This document shows, one piece after another, positions 17,616-27,399 of a DNA stretch of 64,000 nt. Where the stretch lies: assembly GCA_040902305.1 (NCBI GenBank), contig JBBDXN010000130.1:1-64000 (forward strand), written 5' to 3'. The translations under genes and the position numbers were made by a program. The notes below the pieces were generated by a model. It did not search any database. It was not told the origin of the DNA and saw only the letters and a list, made by a program, of their open reading frames with translations. This stretch comes from CAMLFJ01 sp040902305. Lineage in GTDB: Bacteria > Methylomirabilota > Methylomirabilia > Rokubacteriales > CSP1-6. How positions within the stretch are numbered: the stretch's first letter is position 1; each line of letters starts with the position of its first letter.

Positions 17616-18713
17616 GTGGCCGCCAAGGACTACTACGGCGTCCTCGGCGTCCCGCGCGATGCCGACGACGCAGCTCTGAAGAAGGCGTACCGCAACCTCG
17701 CCCGTTCCTACCATCCCGACCGCAACCCCGGGGACAAGACGTCCGAGGAGCGCTTCAAGGAGATCAGCGAGGCCTACGGCGTCCTGTCGGACCCGGAGAA
17801 GCGCGCCCAGTTCGACCGCTTCGGCACGGTGGGCGGCGGCGCGGCCGACGTGGGCTTCGGCACCATCTTCGAGGATCTCTTCGAGGGCTTCTTCGGCGGC
17901 GGCGGCGGCGCCGGTGGCCGCGCCCGCACCCGCGCGCGGCGCGGCGACGACCTCCGCTACGACCTGGAGATCTCACTCGAGGAAGCCGCCCACGGCATGG
18001 AGACCAAGCTGCAGGTCCCCCGGCTCGAGACCTGCGAGAGCTGCCGCGGCTCCGGGGTGGAAGCGGGCAGCCAGCCCGAGACCTGCGGCACCTGCCGGGG
18101 TCAGGGCCAGGTGCGCTTCAGCCAGGGCTTCCTGACGGTCGCACGCCCCTGCCCCAACTGCCGCGGCGAGGGCCGGATCATCCGCCATCCGTGCGCGGGC
18201 TGCCGCGGCCGCGGGCGCGTGTCGCGGGAGCGCCTGTTGAAGGTCACGATCCCGCCCGGGGTCGAGAACGGCAATCAGCTCCGACTCAACGGCGAAGGGG
18301 AGAGCGGACTGCAGGGCGGTCCGGCCGGCGACCTCTACGTGGCGCTCCACCTCCGGCCGCACGAGATCTTCGTGCGCGACGGCGCTCATCTGATCTGCGA
18401 GCTGCCGCTCACCTTCCCGCAGGTGGCGCTCGGCGACGAAGTCGAGGTGCCGGTGCTCGACGGCGCGGCGAAGCTGAAGATTCCCGCGGGCACCCAGCCG
18501 GGCCAGCGCCTCGTGCTCAAGGGCAAGGGCATGCCGCATCTGCGCGGGCGGGGCCGGGGCGACGCGGTCTACGAGGTCGTGGTCGAGGTCCCGGTACAGC
18601 TCACCTCGCGGCAACGCGAGCTCCTGGAGGAGCTCCGGCGCTCCCAGGACGGCGACGCGAGCCCGCGCGCCTCCAAGTTCGTCGAGCGGATGAAGCAGCT
18701 ATTCGGTAGTTGA
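17616..18713 (+). CDS. dnaJ: Chaperone DnaJ
   Basis: 365 residues from GTG 17616, one base after the grpE stop codon. J domain with YHPDRN (HPD about residue 32), a Gly-rich stretch (FEGFFGGGGGAGG), four CxxCxGxG-type zinc motifs (CESCRGSG, CGTCRGQG, CPNCRGEG, CAGCRGRG), and C-terminal substrate-binding domains. A complete class A J-protein. In most hrcA-grpE loci dnaK lies between grpE and dnaJ; here it does not. Confidence 0.95.
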   Translation: MAAKDYYGVLGVPRDADDAALKKAYRNLARSYHPDRNPGDKTSEERFKEISEAYGVLSDPEKRAQFDRFGTVGGGAADVGFGTIFEDLFEGFFGGGGGAGGRARTRARRGDDLRYDLEISLEEAAHGMETKLQVPRLETCESCRGSGVEAGSQPETCGTCRGQGQVRFSQGFLTVARPCPNCRGEGRIIRHPCAGCRGRGRVSRERLLKVTIPPGVENGNQLRLNGEGESGLQGGPAGDLYVALHLRPHEIFVRDGAHLICELPLTFPQVALGDEVEVPVLDGAAKLKIPAGTQPGQRLVLKGKGMPHLRGRGRGDAVYEVVVEVPVQLTSRQRELLEELRRSQDGDASPRASKFVERMKQLFGS

Positions 18714-19594
18714 TGGCGTTCTGGCAGCTCACCCTCCCCGCCGCCGACTGCTCCGAAGGCCTCACCAACTTCCTCTGGGAGCAAGGCGCCCTCGGCGTGG
18801 TCGAGGAAGAGGCGCCCGGCCTCCCCCCGCGCCTGCGCGCCTTCTTCGCCGAGAGCATGTCGTCCACCAAGCTCTTCGCGGCGGTCCAGGACTATCAGGC
18901 GTCGCTGCGGTCCCTCGGCTTCGCCGTCGAGTCGCACGGGACCGAGATCACGCCGCTGCTGGACGAGGCCTGGGCCAGCGCCTGGCAGCAGTCCTTCCCC
19001 GCCCGCGAGATCGGTCGGCGCCTCCTCGTGCTGCCGCCGTGGCTTCCGCAGCCGCCAGGGGCCCGGAAGGCCGGCCGCCTGCCCGTGATCATCGAGCCCG
19101 GACGCGCCTTCGGCACCGGCCACCACGGCACGACCGAGGGCTGCCTCGTGCTGCTCGAGGAAGCGCTCGCCGCCGATCCGGGCGCCGACACGCTCGACAT
19201 CGGCACGGGCACCGGCATCCTGGCCATCGCGGCGCTCAAGCTCGGCGCCCCTACCGTGCTCGCGATCGACGTCGACCCCGACGCGGTCGCCGCCACCCAG
19301 GTCAATGCCGGGCGGAACGGCTGCGCCGGCCTGACCGTCCGGCTGGTCGAGCCCCAGGAGGTGCGCGAGCGGTTTCCCCTCGTCCTGGCGAATCTGCTGA
19401 CCCACACCCACCTGGCGCTGGTCGCGCACTACGCCCGCCTCGTGGCCCCGGGCGGTTCTCTGGTGCTGGGTGGGATGCTCGCCGACGAGGACGACCGGGT
19501 GAGCCAGGCCCTGGCCGGGGCCGGCTTCACGCCCCGCGCGCGCCTGCCGCTCGAGGGCTGGGCCTCACTCCGACTCCAGGCGCCGCTTCCGTGA
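18713..19594 (+). CDS. prmA: Ribosomal protein L11 methyltransferase
   Basis: 293 residues, TGATG junction with dnaJ. An N-terminal substrate-recognition domain precedes a Rossmann methyltransferase: FGTGHHGTTEGCL (PrmA hallmark before motif I), DIGTGTGILAIAALKLGA (SAM site) and LANLLTHTHL in place of the usual N-I/L catalytic region. It trimethylates lysines and the N-terminus of L11. dnaJ-prmA-rsmE order is widely conserved. Confidence 0.92.
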   Translation: MAFWQLTLPAADCSEGLTNFLWEQGALGVVEEEAPGLPPRLRAFFAESMSSTKLFAAVQDYQASLRSLGFAVESHGTEITPLLDEAWASAWQQSFPAREIGRRLLVLPPWLPQPPGARKAGRLPVIIEPGRAFGTGHHGTTEGCLVLLEEALAADPGADTLDIGTGTGILAIAALKLGAPTVLAIDVDPDAVAATQVNAGRNGCAGLTVRLVEPQEVRERFPLVLANLLTHTHLALVAHYARLVAPGGSLVLGGMLADEDDRVSQALAGAGFTPRARLPLEGWASLRLQAPLP

Positions 19595-20334
19595 CCCGCT
19601 TCCTCCACCTGGCTCCGGAGGCGGTCGATGGCGATCGGGTGGTCTTCGACGCCGCCGCGGCGCACCACCTGGGACGCGTCTTGCGGGCGGCCGCGGGTGA
19701 CGTGGTACAGGCGGTGGACGGTGGGGGCGCGCTCCTGTCGGTGCGTCTCACCGCCGTGACGGGTCGGCGTGCTGAAGGCCTGATCGTGGGCCGCGCGCCG
19801 CTCGCCACCGAGTCCCCGCTCCACCTGACGCTGGCCCAGGCCATTCCGAAGGGCGACAAGATGGACGGCATCATCCGGATGGCCACCGAGCTCGGCGTCA
19901 CCCGCGTGGTGCCCCTGCTGACCGCGCGGACTCTGGTGCGGCTCGAGCCCGTGCGGTGGGGCTCGCGGGTGGGCCGGTGGCAACGGATCGCGAAGGAGGC
20001 GGCCCAGCAGAGCGGCCGCGCGGCGGTACCGGAGATCACGCCGCCCCGCGAGCTCTCCGCCTGGAGCCCCGAGGCCGAGGCGGCCGGGCTGCTGATCTGC
20101 CTGTGGGAAGAGGAGCGCGCGGGCCTCGACAAGCGCCTGCCGCCCGGACCCCGTCCCCGGGTGACCGTGGTCGTCGGCCCGGAGGGCGGGCTGACTCCGG
20201 AGGAGGCGCGAGGCCTCGCCGGCGCGGGCGCCCTCGTTGCCGGTCTCGGACCCCGCCTGCTCCGGACCGAGACCGCGGGGCCGGTAGCGGTGGCGCTGCT
20301 CCAGTCACGCTACGGCGATCTGGGCACCGCCTGA
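19591..20334 (+). CDS. rsmE: 16S rRNA m3U1498 methyltransferase
   Basis: 247 residues, GTGA overlap with prmA. An N-terminal PUA-like domain and a C-terminal SPOUT knot: AIPKGDKMDGIIRMATELGV, VVVGPEGGLTPEE and LGPRLLRTETAGPVAV are the RsmE knot signatures. It methylates N3 of U1498 in the decoding region of 16S rRNA. Confidence 0.94.
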   Translation: MTRFLHLAPEAVDGDRVVFDAAAAHHLGRVLRAAAGDVVQAVDGGGALLSVRLTAVTGRRAEGLIVGRAPLATESPLHLTLAQAIPKGDKMDGIIRMATELGVTRVVPLLTARTLVRLEPVRWGSRVGRWQRIAKEAAQQSGRAAVPEITPPRELSAWSPEAEAAGLLICLWEEERAGLDKRLPPGPRPRVTVVVGPEGGLTPEEARGLAGAGALVAGLGPRLLRTETAGPVAVALLQSRYGDLGTA

Positions 20335-20335
20335 G

Positions 20336-20740
20336 GTGGATCTCGCCGCCCAGGGTCGCACCCTGCCCGACGCCTTCTCCGCGATCGCGCTCGGTCTCTT
20401 TGCCGCCGCGGTGGACCTCGCATCAGTGGACGAGGTGGAGGTTCGGGAAGTGCGCGCGCACGGGGCGGGGCGCCCGGCGCTCCTGCGCCGGTGGCTGGAG
20501 GAATGCCTCTACGTCCACGAGGTCGAGGGGTTCGCATGCCGGTCGATCGAGTTCGCCGTGTTCGACGCCGCTCCCGCCACCGGCGGCGAGGCGCTCCGGC
20601 TCCATGCCTTCCTCCGGGGCGAGCCGGTCGACCCGGCCCGGCATCAGATCAAGGGGTTGATCCGGGGCATCGCCAGCGACGGGCTCTCGGTCGAGACCCA
20701 GGGCAATGGCTTCCGGGTCGGGGCCACCATCGAGCTCTGA
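20336..20740 (+). CDS. Archease family protein, apparently missing its N-terminal motif
   Basis: 134 residues. RGRTL-like GRTLPDAFSAIALGLF, LEECLYVHEVEGF, IEFAVFD and the C-terminal HQIKGLIRG match archease, which activates RtcB RNA ligase. Family members normally begin with an HTAD-type motif whose Asp helps bind metal. Here GTG 20336 gives MDLAAQGRTL, and the upstream frame encodes nothing similar. The protein may be N-terminally shortened, or the sequence has an error. rtcB is not in the window. Confidence 0.75.
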   Translation: MDLAAQGRTLPDAFSAIALGLFAAAVDLASVDEVEVREVRAHGAGRPALLRRWLEECLYVHEVEGFACRSIEFAVFDAAPATGGEALRLHAFLRGEPVDPARHQIKGLIRGIASDGLSVETQGNGFRVGATIEL

Positions 20741-20751
20741 TGTTGCTGATC

Positions 20752-20780
20752 TGACACAGAGGCCTTTCGGGGGTGTGTCA
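20752..20780. promoter_or_regulatory. Inverted repeat upstream of lpxC
   Basis: TGACACA (20752-20758) and TGTGTCA (20774-20780) form a perfect 7-bp inverted repeat just after the archease stop. There is no T-run, so it could be an operator or a weak terminator. The following 120 bases before lpxC are the most AT-rich of the region and probably hold its promoter, but I cannot pick boxes with confidence. Confidence 0.4.
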
Positions 20781-20899
20781 TTCCTGCAACCCCTTGCATA
20801 GACCCCAGCTTGCCGAAGTCGATAATTTCTGCACGTAAACAAATGCTTGCGTGGAATACTCCCCCGGTGGCACCTCGTTTGCCTTCTATAGCCGCGGCC

Positions 20900-21820
20900 A
20901 TGGACTCACAGCAGACTCTGAGACGCCCGGTCACGATCGAGGGGATCGGGCTGCATTCGGGCGAGGCGGTCCGGATGACCGTCTCGCCCGCCGGAGCCGA
21001 TACCGGGATCCTGTTCCGGGCCGGTGACGGCACGCTGATTCCCGCCAACGCCGACCACGTCGTCGACAGCAACTCCGCGACCACGATCGGGGCGTTCGGG
21101 GTGCGGGTGCGTACCATCGAGCACCTCATGGCCGCAGCGGCGGCTCTCGGCATCGACAACATGATGGTGGACATCGACGGGACCGAGGTGCCGGCCGCGG
21201 ACGGCAGCGCCAAGCCCTTCGTGGACTTGCTGCACTCGGCCGGGCGGGGGAGCGTCGCAGCCCCGCGCCGTCCCATCACCATCACCGAGCCGATCCGCGT
21301 GGGGACCGAGAGCCGATGGCTCGAGGTGCTGCCGTCCGCGTCGCTCCGCATCAGCTACACGCTCGACAACAGCCACCCGATCATCGGGCTGCAGGCGGGC
21401 ACCTTCGAGATCACGGAAGAGGTGTTCTCCCGCGAGCTGGCCGCCGCGCGCACCTACGGCTTTCTCAGAGACGTCCCGGCCATGCGGCAGAATGGGCTGG
21501 CCCGCGGGGGCTCGCTCGAGAACGCGATCGTGGTCGGCAAGCGCTCGGTGCTGAATGACAGCCTGCGTTATCCCGACGAGTTCGTCCGCCACAAGATCCT
21601 GGACGTGGTCGGCGACCTGTTTCTCCTGGGCCGGCCGCTCCGGGCGCACGTGGTCGGCCGCAATGCCGGGCACGCCCTGAACTATCAGCTCGTCGCCGCG
21701 ATCCAGAAGGCGGTGGCGGCCGACCGCCGCCGCGTGGCCGCCCGCATCGTTCGCCCCGCCGTCCCGGCCCCGGTGTCCGCCACCGGCGACGGCTTCCTGC
21801 CCGGCGTCGCGGCCCTGTAG
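20900..21820 (+). CDS. lpxC: UDP-3-O-acyl-N-acetylglucosamine deacetylase
   Basis: 306 residues. The Zn ligands are His75 (EHLMAA), His231 and Asp235 (HKILDVVGD), and the catalytic His258 is in GHALNY. The N-terminal TIEGIGLHSGEAV is diagnostic. This committed step of lipid A synthesis implies an LPS-type outer membrane. ATG 20900 matches the family start; GTG 20867 in frame is an alternative. It stands alone, with a ~160-base upstream gap. Confidence 0.95.
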   Translation: MDSQQTLRRPVTIEGIGLHSGEAVRMTVSPAGADTGILFRAGDGTLIPANADHVVDSNSATTIGAFGVRVRTIEHLMAAAAALGIDNMMVDIDGTEVPAADGSAKPFVDLLHSAGRGSVAAPRRPITITEPIRVGTESRWLEVLPSASLRISYTLDNSHPIIGLQAGTFEITEEVFSRELAAARTYGFLRDVPAMRQNGLARGGSLENAIVVGKRSVLNDSLRYPDEFVRHKILDVVGDLFLLGRPLRAHVVGRNAGHALNYQLVAAIQKAVAADRRRVAARIVRPAVPAPVSATGDGFLPGVAAL

Positions 21821-21919
21821 GCCGTCGCCTCTTCCGCTCCCGCTTCCCACCCGCCCCGGGGCCCCGGCCCCGAACCGGTGCGCCCGTCGGGCCCGACGCT
21901 ATAATGGTGCGGCTGCTCT

Positions 21920-22507
21920 ATGGGGACTCGCCGCCGCCATCCGATCTGGAGCGTTGCGCTCGCCGCGAGCGTGCTCGCCGGCGTCCTGCTGGGCGCCCCG
22001 GGGGTGGAGGCCGAAGTCCGGGTCAGCAATCTGGCCGTCTTCCTCAACGACTACGACGTCACGGTCACGGTGGTGCTGTTCGGGGCGGTGCCGAGCGCGC
22101 TGCATGAGAGCCTGCACACCGGCATCGCGGCCCACGTGCGGTACTACGTCGAGCTCTGGCAGCACACCCGCATGGGAGTGGACCGGCGCCTGCAGGCGCG
22201 CACGGTGGAGCGCCAGCTCACCTACAACGTCCTCACCAGGGAATACAAAGTCGCGCCGCTCAAGGGCGAGCAGCGGGAGCCGATGCTGACCAAGGACCTG
22301 CGCGAGGCCCAGCGACTGATCTCGGAGTTGCGGGTTGGTCAGCTCGCGCCGGTGGCCGCGCTGGACAAGCAAGAGCTCTACTACGTGCGGGTGCGCTCCG
22401 ACGTTTCGCTCGGCGGCGTCAACTCCTGGTTCGCGCGGATGACCGGCGAGGCCGAGGAGACCCCGTGGGTGCAGTCGAGCCTGCTCACCCCGGTGCGAAG
22501 CCAGTGA
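21920..22507 (+). CDS. DUF4390 family secreted protein
   Basis: 195 residues with a Sec signal peptide (about 1-31, ending PGVEAEV). The body resembles DUF4390: EVRVSNLAVFLNDYDVTV, a central VERQLTYNVLTREY stretch and the closing WVQSSLLTPVR. Function is unknown; the family is found beside NtrY-like kinases, as here, where its stop overlaps the kinase start (GTGA). A perfect TATAAT lies at 21900-21905, with no clear -35 box. Confidence 0.75.
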   Translation: MGTRRRHPIWSVALAASVLAGVLLGAPGVEAEVRVSNLAVFLNDYDVTVTVVLFGAVPSALHESLHTGIAAHVRYYVELWQHTRMGVDRRLQARTVERQLTYNVLTREYKVAPLKGEQREPMLTKDLREAQRLISELRVGQLAPVAALDKQELYYVRVRSDVSLGGVNSWFARMTGEAEETPWVQSSLLTPVRSQ

Positions 22508-24750
22508 CGCCGCCGACACCCCCGCCGGACCGGGTGCACGAACAGGAGAAGCGCAAGCGGAACCTGCTCATCACCGCGGGGGTCCTCGTTCTCCTCGTGG
22601 TGGCGACCGTCTTCGAGGTGGGCATCCGGGCCCCCCAGATCCCGTTCGCCTCCAACCTCATCGTCTTCTTCCTCTTCAACCTCAACCTGATCGTGTTCCT
22701 GCTGCTGCTGGTGCTCCTCTTCCGCAATCTCGTCAAGCTGTCCTTCGAGCGCCGGCAGAAGATCATCGGCTCCCGGTTCAAGGCCAAGCTCGTCCTCACC
22801 TTCCTGGCCCTGGCGCTGGCCCCGGGCATCCTGATCTTCCTCATCGCCTCCACCTTCATCACCACCTCCATCGAGGGGTGGTTCAAGCCCCAGGTCGAGA
22901 AGCCGCTCGACCAGGCCATGGAGGTGGCCCAGACCTACTACCAGAGCCTCGAGACCACCGCGCTGCGCCACGCCCGGTACATGGGCCGGGTGGTCGAGCG
23001 CGACGGGCTCCTCGCCGAGACCAAGCGCGAGGCGCTGGCCGGCTACCTGACCGAGCAGCAGGACCGGCTCGGGGTGGCCGCGATCACGATCTTCAACCGC
23101 GACGGGCAGGAGCTGGTGCACGTCAAGAACCCGGTGCTGGCCCGGGTCCCTACCCGCGAGGCCAACAGCGAGAACGTCAAGCAGGCCCTCGCCGGGCAGG
23201 AGATCACCACCGTCCACGAGCTGGACAACGGCGACATGATCCAGGCGATGGTGCCGGTCCGGGAGGGCGAGCAGGCGGTGCCCGCGGCGATCGTGGTGGC
23301 CATCCACGTGCCCCAGCGGCTCGAAGCGCGGCTGCGCAACATCAGCCAGGCCTTCCAGGAGTACAAGCAGCTCCGCCTGCTCAAGAACCCGATCAAGGGC
23401 ATCTACATCCTGCTCTTCCTGCTGATGACCCTGATCATCGTCTTCTCCGCCACCTGGTTCGGCCTCTACCTGGCCCGGGGCATCACCGAGCCGATCCAGA
23501 TGCTGGCCGAGGGCACCCGGGAGGTGGCGGCGGGCAACCTGAAGTACAAGGTGACGGTCCGGGCCGACGACGAGATCGGCATCCTGGTGGACTCCTTCAA
23601 CCGGATGACCGGCGACCTCGCCGCGTCCCAGTCCAAGCTCGAAGAGACGTACCAGGACCTGCGGGCCAAGCATGGCGAGGTGGAGGATCGCCGCCGCTAC
23701 ACCGAGACCGTGCTGGAGGCGGTGGCCACCGGGGTGGTGTCGCTCGACGCGGAGGGGCGCGTCACCACCGTCAACGGCGCGGCCGAGCGGCTGCTCGGTC
23801 TCACCGGCGCCCAGATCCAGGGCCGGCCCGCCGCGCGGGTGTTCCACTCGCACGAGTACGCCGAGATCGACGCGTTGATCCAGCGCATGCGCCGCGGGCG
23901 TGAGGGCATGCTGGACCGCGAGGTGCATCTCCGCCGCGGCGGCCAGGCGGTTGCCCTGCTCGCCTCCGCCACCGCGCTGCGCGGGCCCGACGGGGCCTAC
24001 CTCGGGATGGTGCTGGCCTTCGACGACCTCACCGAGCTGTTGAAAGCGCAGCGTCTGGCCGCCTGGCGCGAGGTCGCCCAGCGCATCGCGCACGAGATCA
24101 AGAACCCGCTCACCCCGATCCAGCTCTCGGCCCAGCGGTTGAGGCGCCGGCTCGCGGCCGGGGGCAGCCCCGACGAGAAGCGGCTCCTCGAGGAGGCCAC
24201 CGCCACTATCATCCAGGAGGTAGAGGGCCTCCGGCAGCTCGTGGACGAGTTCTCGCGCTTCGCCCGGATGCCCGCGCTCACCCCCAAGGCTACCGACCTG
24301 GCCCGGCTGCTCGAGGGCGTGGTCGTGCTGTACCGCGAGTCGCACCCGAGCCTGGCCATCCGCGCCGCGTTCTCGCCGGACCTGCCGCCGATCGAGGTGG
24401 ACCCGGACCAGATCAAGCGCGCGGTCCTCAACCTGGTCGACAACGCGGTGGAGGCGGTGGGCGGGACCGGCGAAGTGGTGGTGCAGACCGCGTGGCTGCC
24501 CGAGTCGAATCGGGCCCGCATCGTGGTCACCGACGACGGCCCGGGCGTCGCCGCGGAGGATCGCGAGCGCCTCTTCATGCCCTACTTCTCGACCAAGGCC
24601 ACCGGCATGGGCCTGGGCCTGCCCATCGTCCACCAGATCGTCTCCGATCACGGCGGGACGATTCGGGTGGAAGACAATGCGCCGCACGGCAGCCGCTTCG
24701 TGATCGAGCTGCCCGCGGGCCGGCCGGTGGCCGCGCCGGTGCAGGCCTGA
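22504..24750 (+). CDS. ntrY: NtrY-like sensor histidine kinase
   Basis: 748 residues. Membrane helices near 20-40, 53-76 and 98-122, a periplasmic sensor stretch, a further helix near 300-325, then HAMP (about 325-375), PAS (about 400-500), HisKA with His530 in IAHEIKNPLTPIQL, and a HATPase with N-box NLVDNAVEA and DDGPGV. This is the NtrY architecture (nitrogen or redox/envelope sensing). GTG 22504 is coupled to the DUF4390 gene. It pairs with the next gene. Confidence 0.9.
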   Translation: MTPPTPPPDRVHEQEKRKRNLLITAGVLVLLVVATVFEVGIRAPQIPFASNLIVFFLFNLNLIVFLLLLVLLFRNLVKLSFERRQKIIGSRFKAKLVLTFLALALAPGILIFLIASTFITTSIEGWFKPQVEKPLDQAMEVAQTYYQSLETTALRHARYMGRVVERDGLLAETKREALAGYLTEQQDRLGVAAITIFNRDGQELVHVKNPVLARVPTREANSENVKQALAGQEITTVHELDNGDMIQAMVPVREGEQAVPAAIVVAIHVPQRLEARLRNISQAFQEYKQLRLLKNPIKGIYILLFLLMTLIIVFSATWFGLYLARGITEPIQMLAEGTREVAAGNLKYKVTVRADDEIGILVDSFNRMTGDLAASQSKLEETYQDLRAKHGEVEDRRRYTETVLEAVATGVVSLDAEGRVTTVNGAAERLLGLTGAQIQGRPAARVFHSHEYAEIDALIQRMRRGREGMLDREVHLRRGGQAVALLASATALRGPDGAYLGMVLAFDDLTELLKAQRLAAWREVAQRIAHEIKNPLTPIQLSAQRLRRRLAAGGSPDEKRLLEEATATIIQEVEGLRQLVDEFSRFARMPALTPKATDLARLLEGVVVLYRESHPSLAIRAAFSPDLPPIEVDPDQIKRAVLNLVDNAVEAVGGTGEVVVQTAWLPESNRARIVVTDDGPGVAAEDRERLFMPYFSTKATGMGLGLPIVHQIVSDHGGTIRVEDNAPHGSRFVIELPAGRPVAAPVQA

Positions 24751-24763
24751 GGCCGGGAGCCCG

Positions 24764-26128
<1,365 letters not shown>

Positions 26129-26132
26129 CTTC

Positions 26133-26168
26133 TCCCTCTCCCCTCTGGGGAGAGGGCAGGGTGAGGGA
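26133..26168 (+). repeat. GGGAGAGGG palindromic element, copy 1
   Basis: A 10-bp perfect stem CCCTCTCCCC (26134-26143) / GGGGAGAGGG (26147-26156), loop TCT, then the tail CAGGGTGAGGG. It sits 5 bases after the ntrX stop and could also act as a terminator stem, but no T-run follows. Confidence 0.85.
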
Positions 26169-26213
26169 CGTGTCTGCCGCTAGTCCTCCTCGATCTTGAG
26201 AGCGTTGCAGATC

Positions 26214-26285
26214 GAGGCGGACCCCGCAAGCTCGACAGAATTACGCTCCGTCACGATTCGGAGCCCGGCACCGGGGGCATTCCAT
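26214..26285 (-). pseudogene. Remnant of a double-zinc-ribbon protein N-terminus with an in-frame stop
   Basis: From ATG 26285 (minus strand, with GGGAGA upstream) the frame reads MECPRCRAPNRDGA, a TAA stop at 26243-26241, then FCRACGVRL in the same frame. Together this is the CxxC-x10-13-CxxC ribbon that opens many zinc-ribbon/adenylate-cyclase-like or kinase proteins (usual form ...GARFCxxCG). Nothing homologous follows; the palindromic element and ntrX come next. The rest of 26169-26397 holds no other feature I can support. Confidence 0.5.
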
Positions 26286-26397
26286 CCCGGATTCTCCCAT
26301 CACGCGGAACGGTTGATGACCAAGGGGCCTGTCAATCAGCTCGGTCCGGGGATGGCTGCGTGACGCAACCCTTCTGCCCTTACATGGCGCAGCGCGA

Positions 26398-27399
26398 CTA
26401 GGTGCTGGCGGGCGTGATGACGGTCTTCGCCCCACGCCCGGCGGCGGCGTGCGCGAAGGCTTCCTCGATGCGCGCGAGCGGGAACCGCGCGCCGATCAGG
26501 CGCTTGACCCCGAGCTTCGGGAGCACCGCGAGGGCGCGGCGGAAGGCGGTGCCCCGGCCGTAGGCGCCATGGATCCGGACCTCGCGGAAGTGGACGTCGA
26601 AGAGATCCATCGGCATGCGGCTACCCTTCGGATTGACGCCGACGAGCTGCAGCACCCCGGTGGGCTTGACCAGCGCGAAGGCCTCCCCCACCAGCTCCGG
26701 CTTGCCCACCGCCTCGCAGACCACGTCGGCGCCGCGCCCACCGGTCAGCGTCATCACCCGCTCGTGGAGGCTCTCGCGCGTGGGGTCCACCACCACGCGG
26801 GCCCCGAGCTTGCGCGCGATCTGCCGCCGCTCCTCGAGGGGGTCGGACAGGATGAGGCGGCCGGCGCCCCGGCGGCGGGCCAGCGCCATGGTCAGGAGGC
26901 CCATGATACCGCCGCCCATGACGACCACGGTGGCGTTGCGCGGCATCCGGAACATCTCGAGCCCGGACAGGCAGCACGAGGCCGGCTCGGCCAGCGCCGC
27001 GGTCACGGGATCGAGGCCGCGCGGCAGCGGGTGCACGCAGTGCGCCGGCAGCGCGGCGCGCTCCGCGAAGCCGCCCACCCGCGTGGCCCTGGCGCACTGG
27101 CTGATGCGGCCGTTCTGACAGGGGAGGCAGGCGCCGCAGCCGTAGGAAGGCTCGCACGCCACCGCGCGGCCGATGAAGCGGCGGCTCACGCCCCGGCCGA
27201 CCTCGCGCACCACCCCCGAGTACTCGTGGCCCATGATCATGGGCGGCGTCCACGGGAAGAGGCCCTGGGTGGCGTGCAGATCGGTGCCGCAGATGCCGGC
27301 GGCGGCCACGTCCACCACCACCTGCCCCGGCCCCGCCACTGGCTCGGGCACCTCGTCGAGGGTGAACCGGCTGCCGCCCCGCCAGGTCGCGACCTTCAC
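26398..27399 (-). CDS. Zn-dependent medium-chain dehydrogenase (threonine dehydrogenase-like)
   Basis: 333 residues from GTG 27399, GTGA overlap with the upstream LLM gene. Catalytic zinc ligands: Cys37 in CGTDLH and the GHE block (MGHEYSG). The structural zinc site is CGACLPCQNGRISQC. The NAD(P) site is MGGGIMGLL. Related enzymes oxidise sorbitol, threonine or similar polyols. Substrate unknown; last gene of a four-gene minus-strand run. Confidence 0.88.
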   Translation of the reverse strand: MKVATWRGGSRFTLDEVPEPVAGPGQVVVDVAAAGICGTDLHATQGLFPWTPPMIMGHEYSGVVREVGRGVSRRFIGRAVACEPSYGCGACLPCQNGRISQCARATRVGGFAERAALPAHCVHPLPRGLDPVTAALAEPASCCLSGLEMFRMPRNATVVVMGGGIMGLLTMALARRRGAGRLILSDPLEERRQIARKLGARVVVDPTRESLHERVMTLTGGRGADVVCEAVGKPELVGEAFALVKPTGVLQLVGVNPKGSRMPMDLFDVHFREVRIHGAYGRGTAFRRALAVLPKLGVKRLIGARFPLARIEEAFAHAAAGRGAKTVITPAST

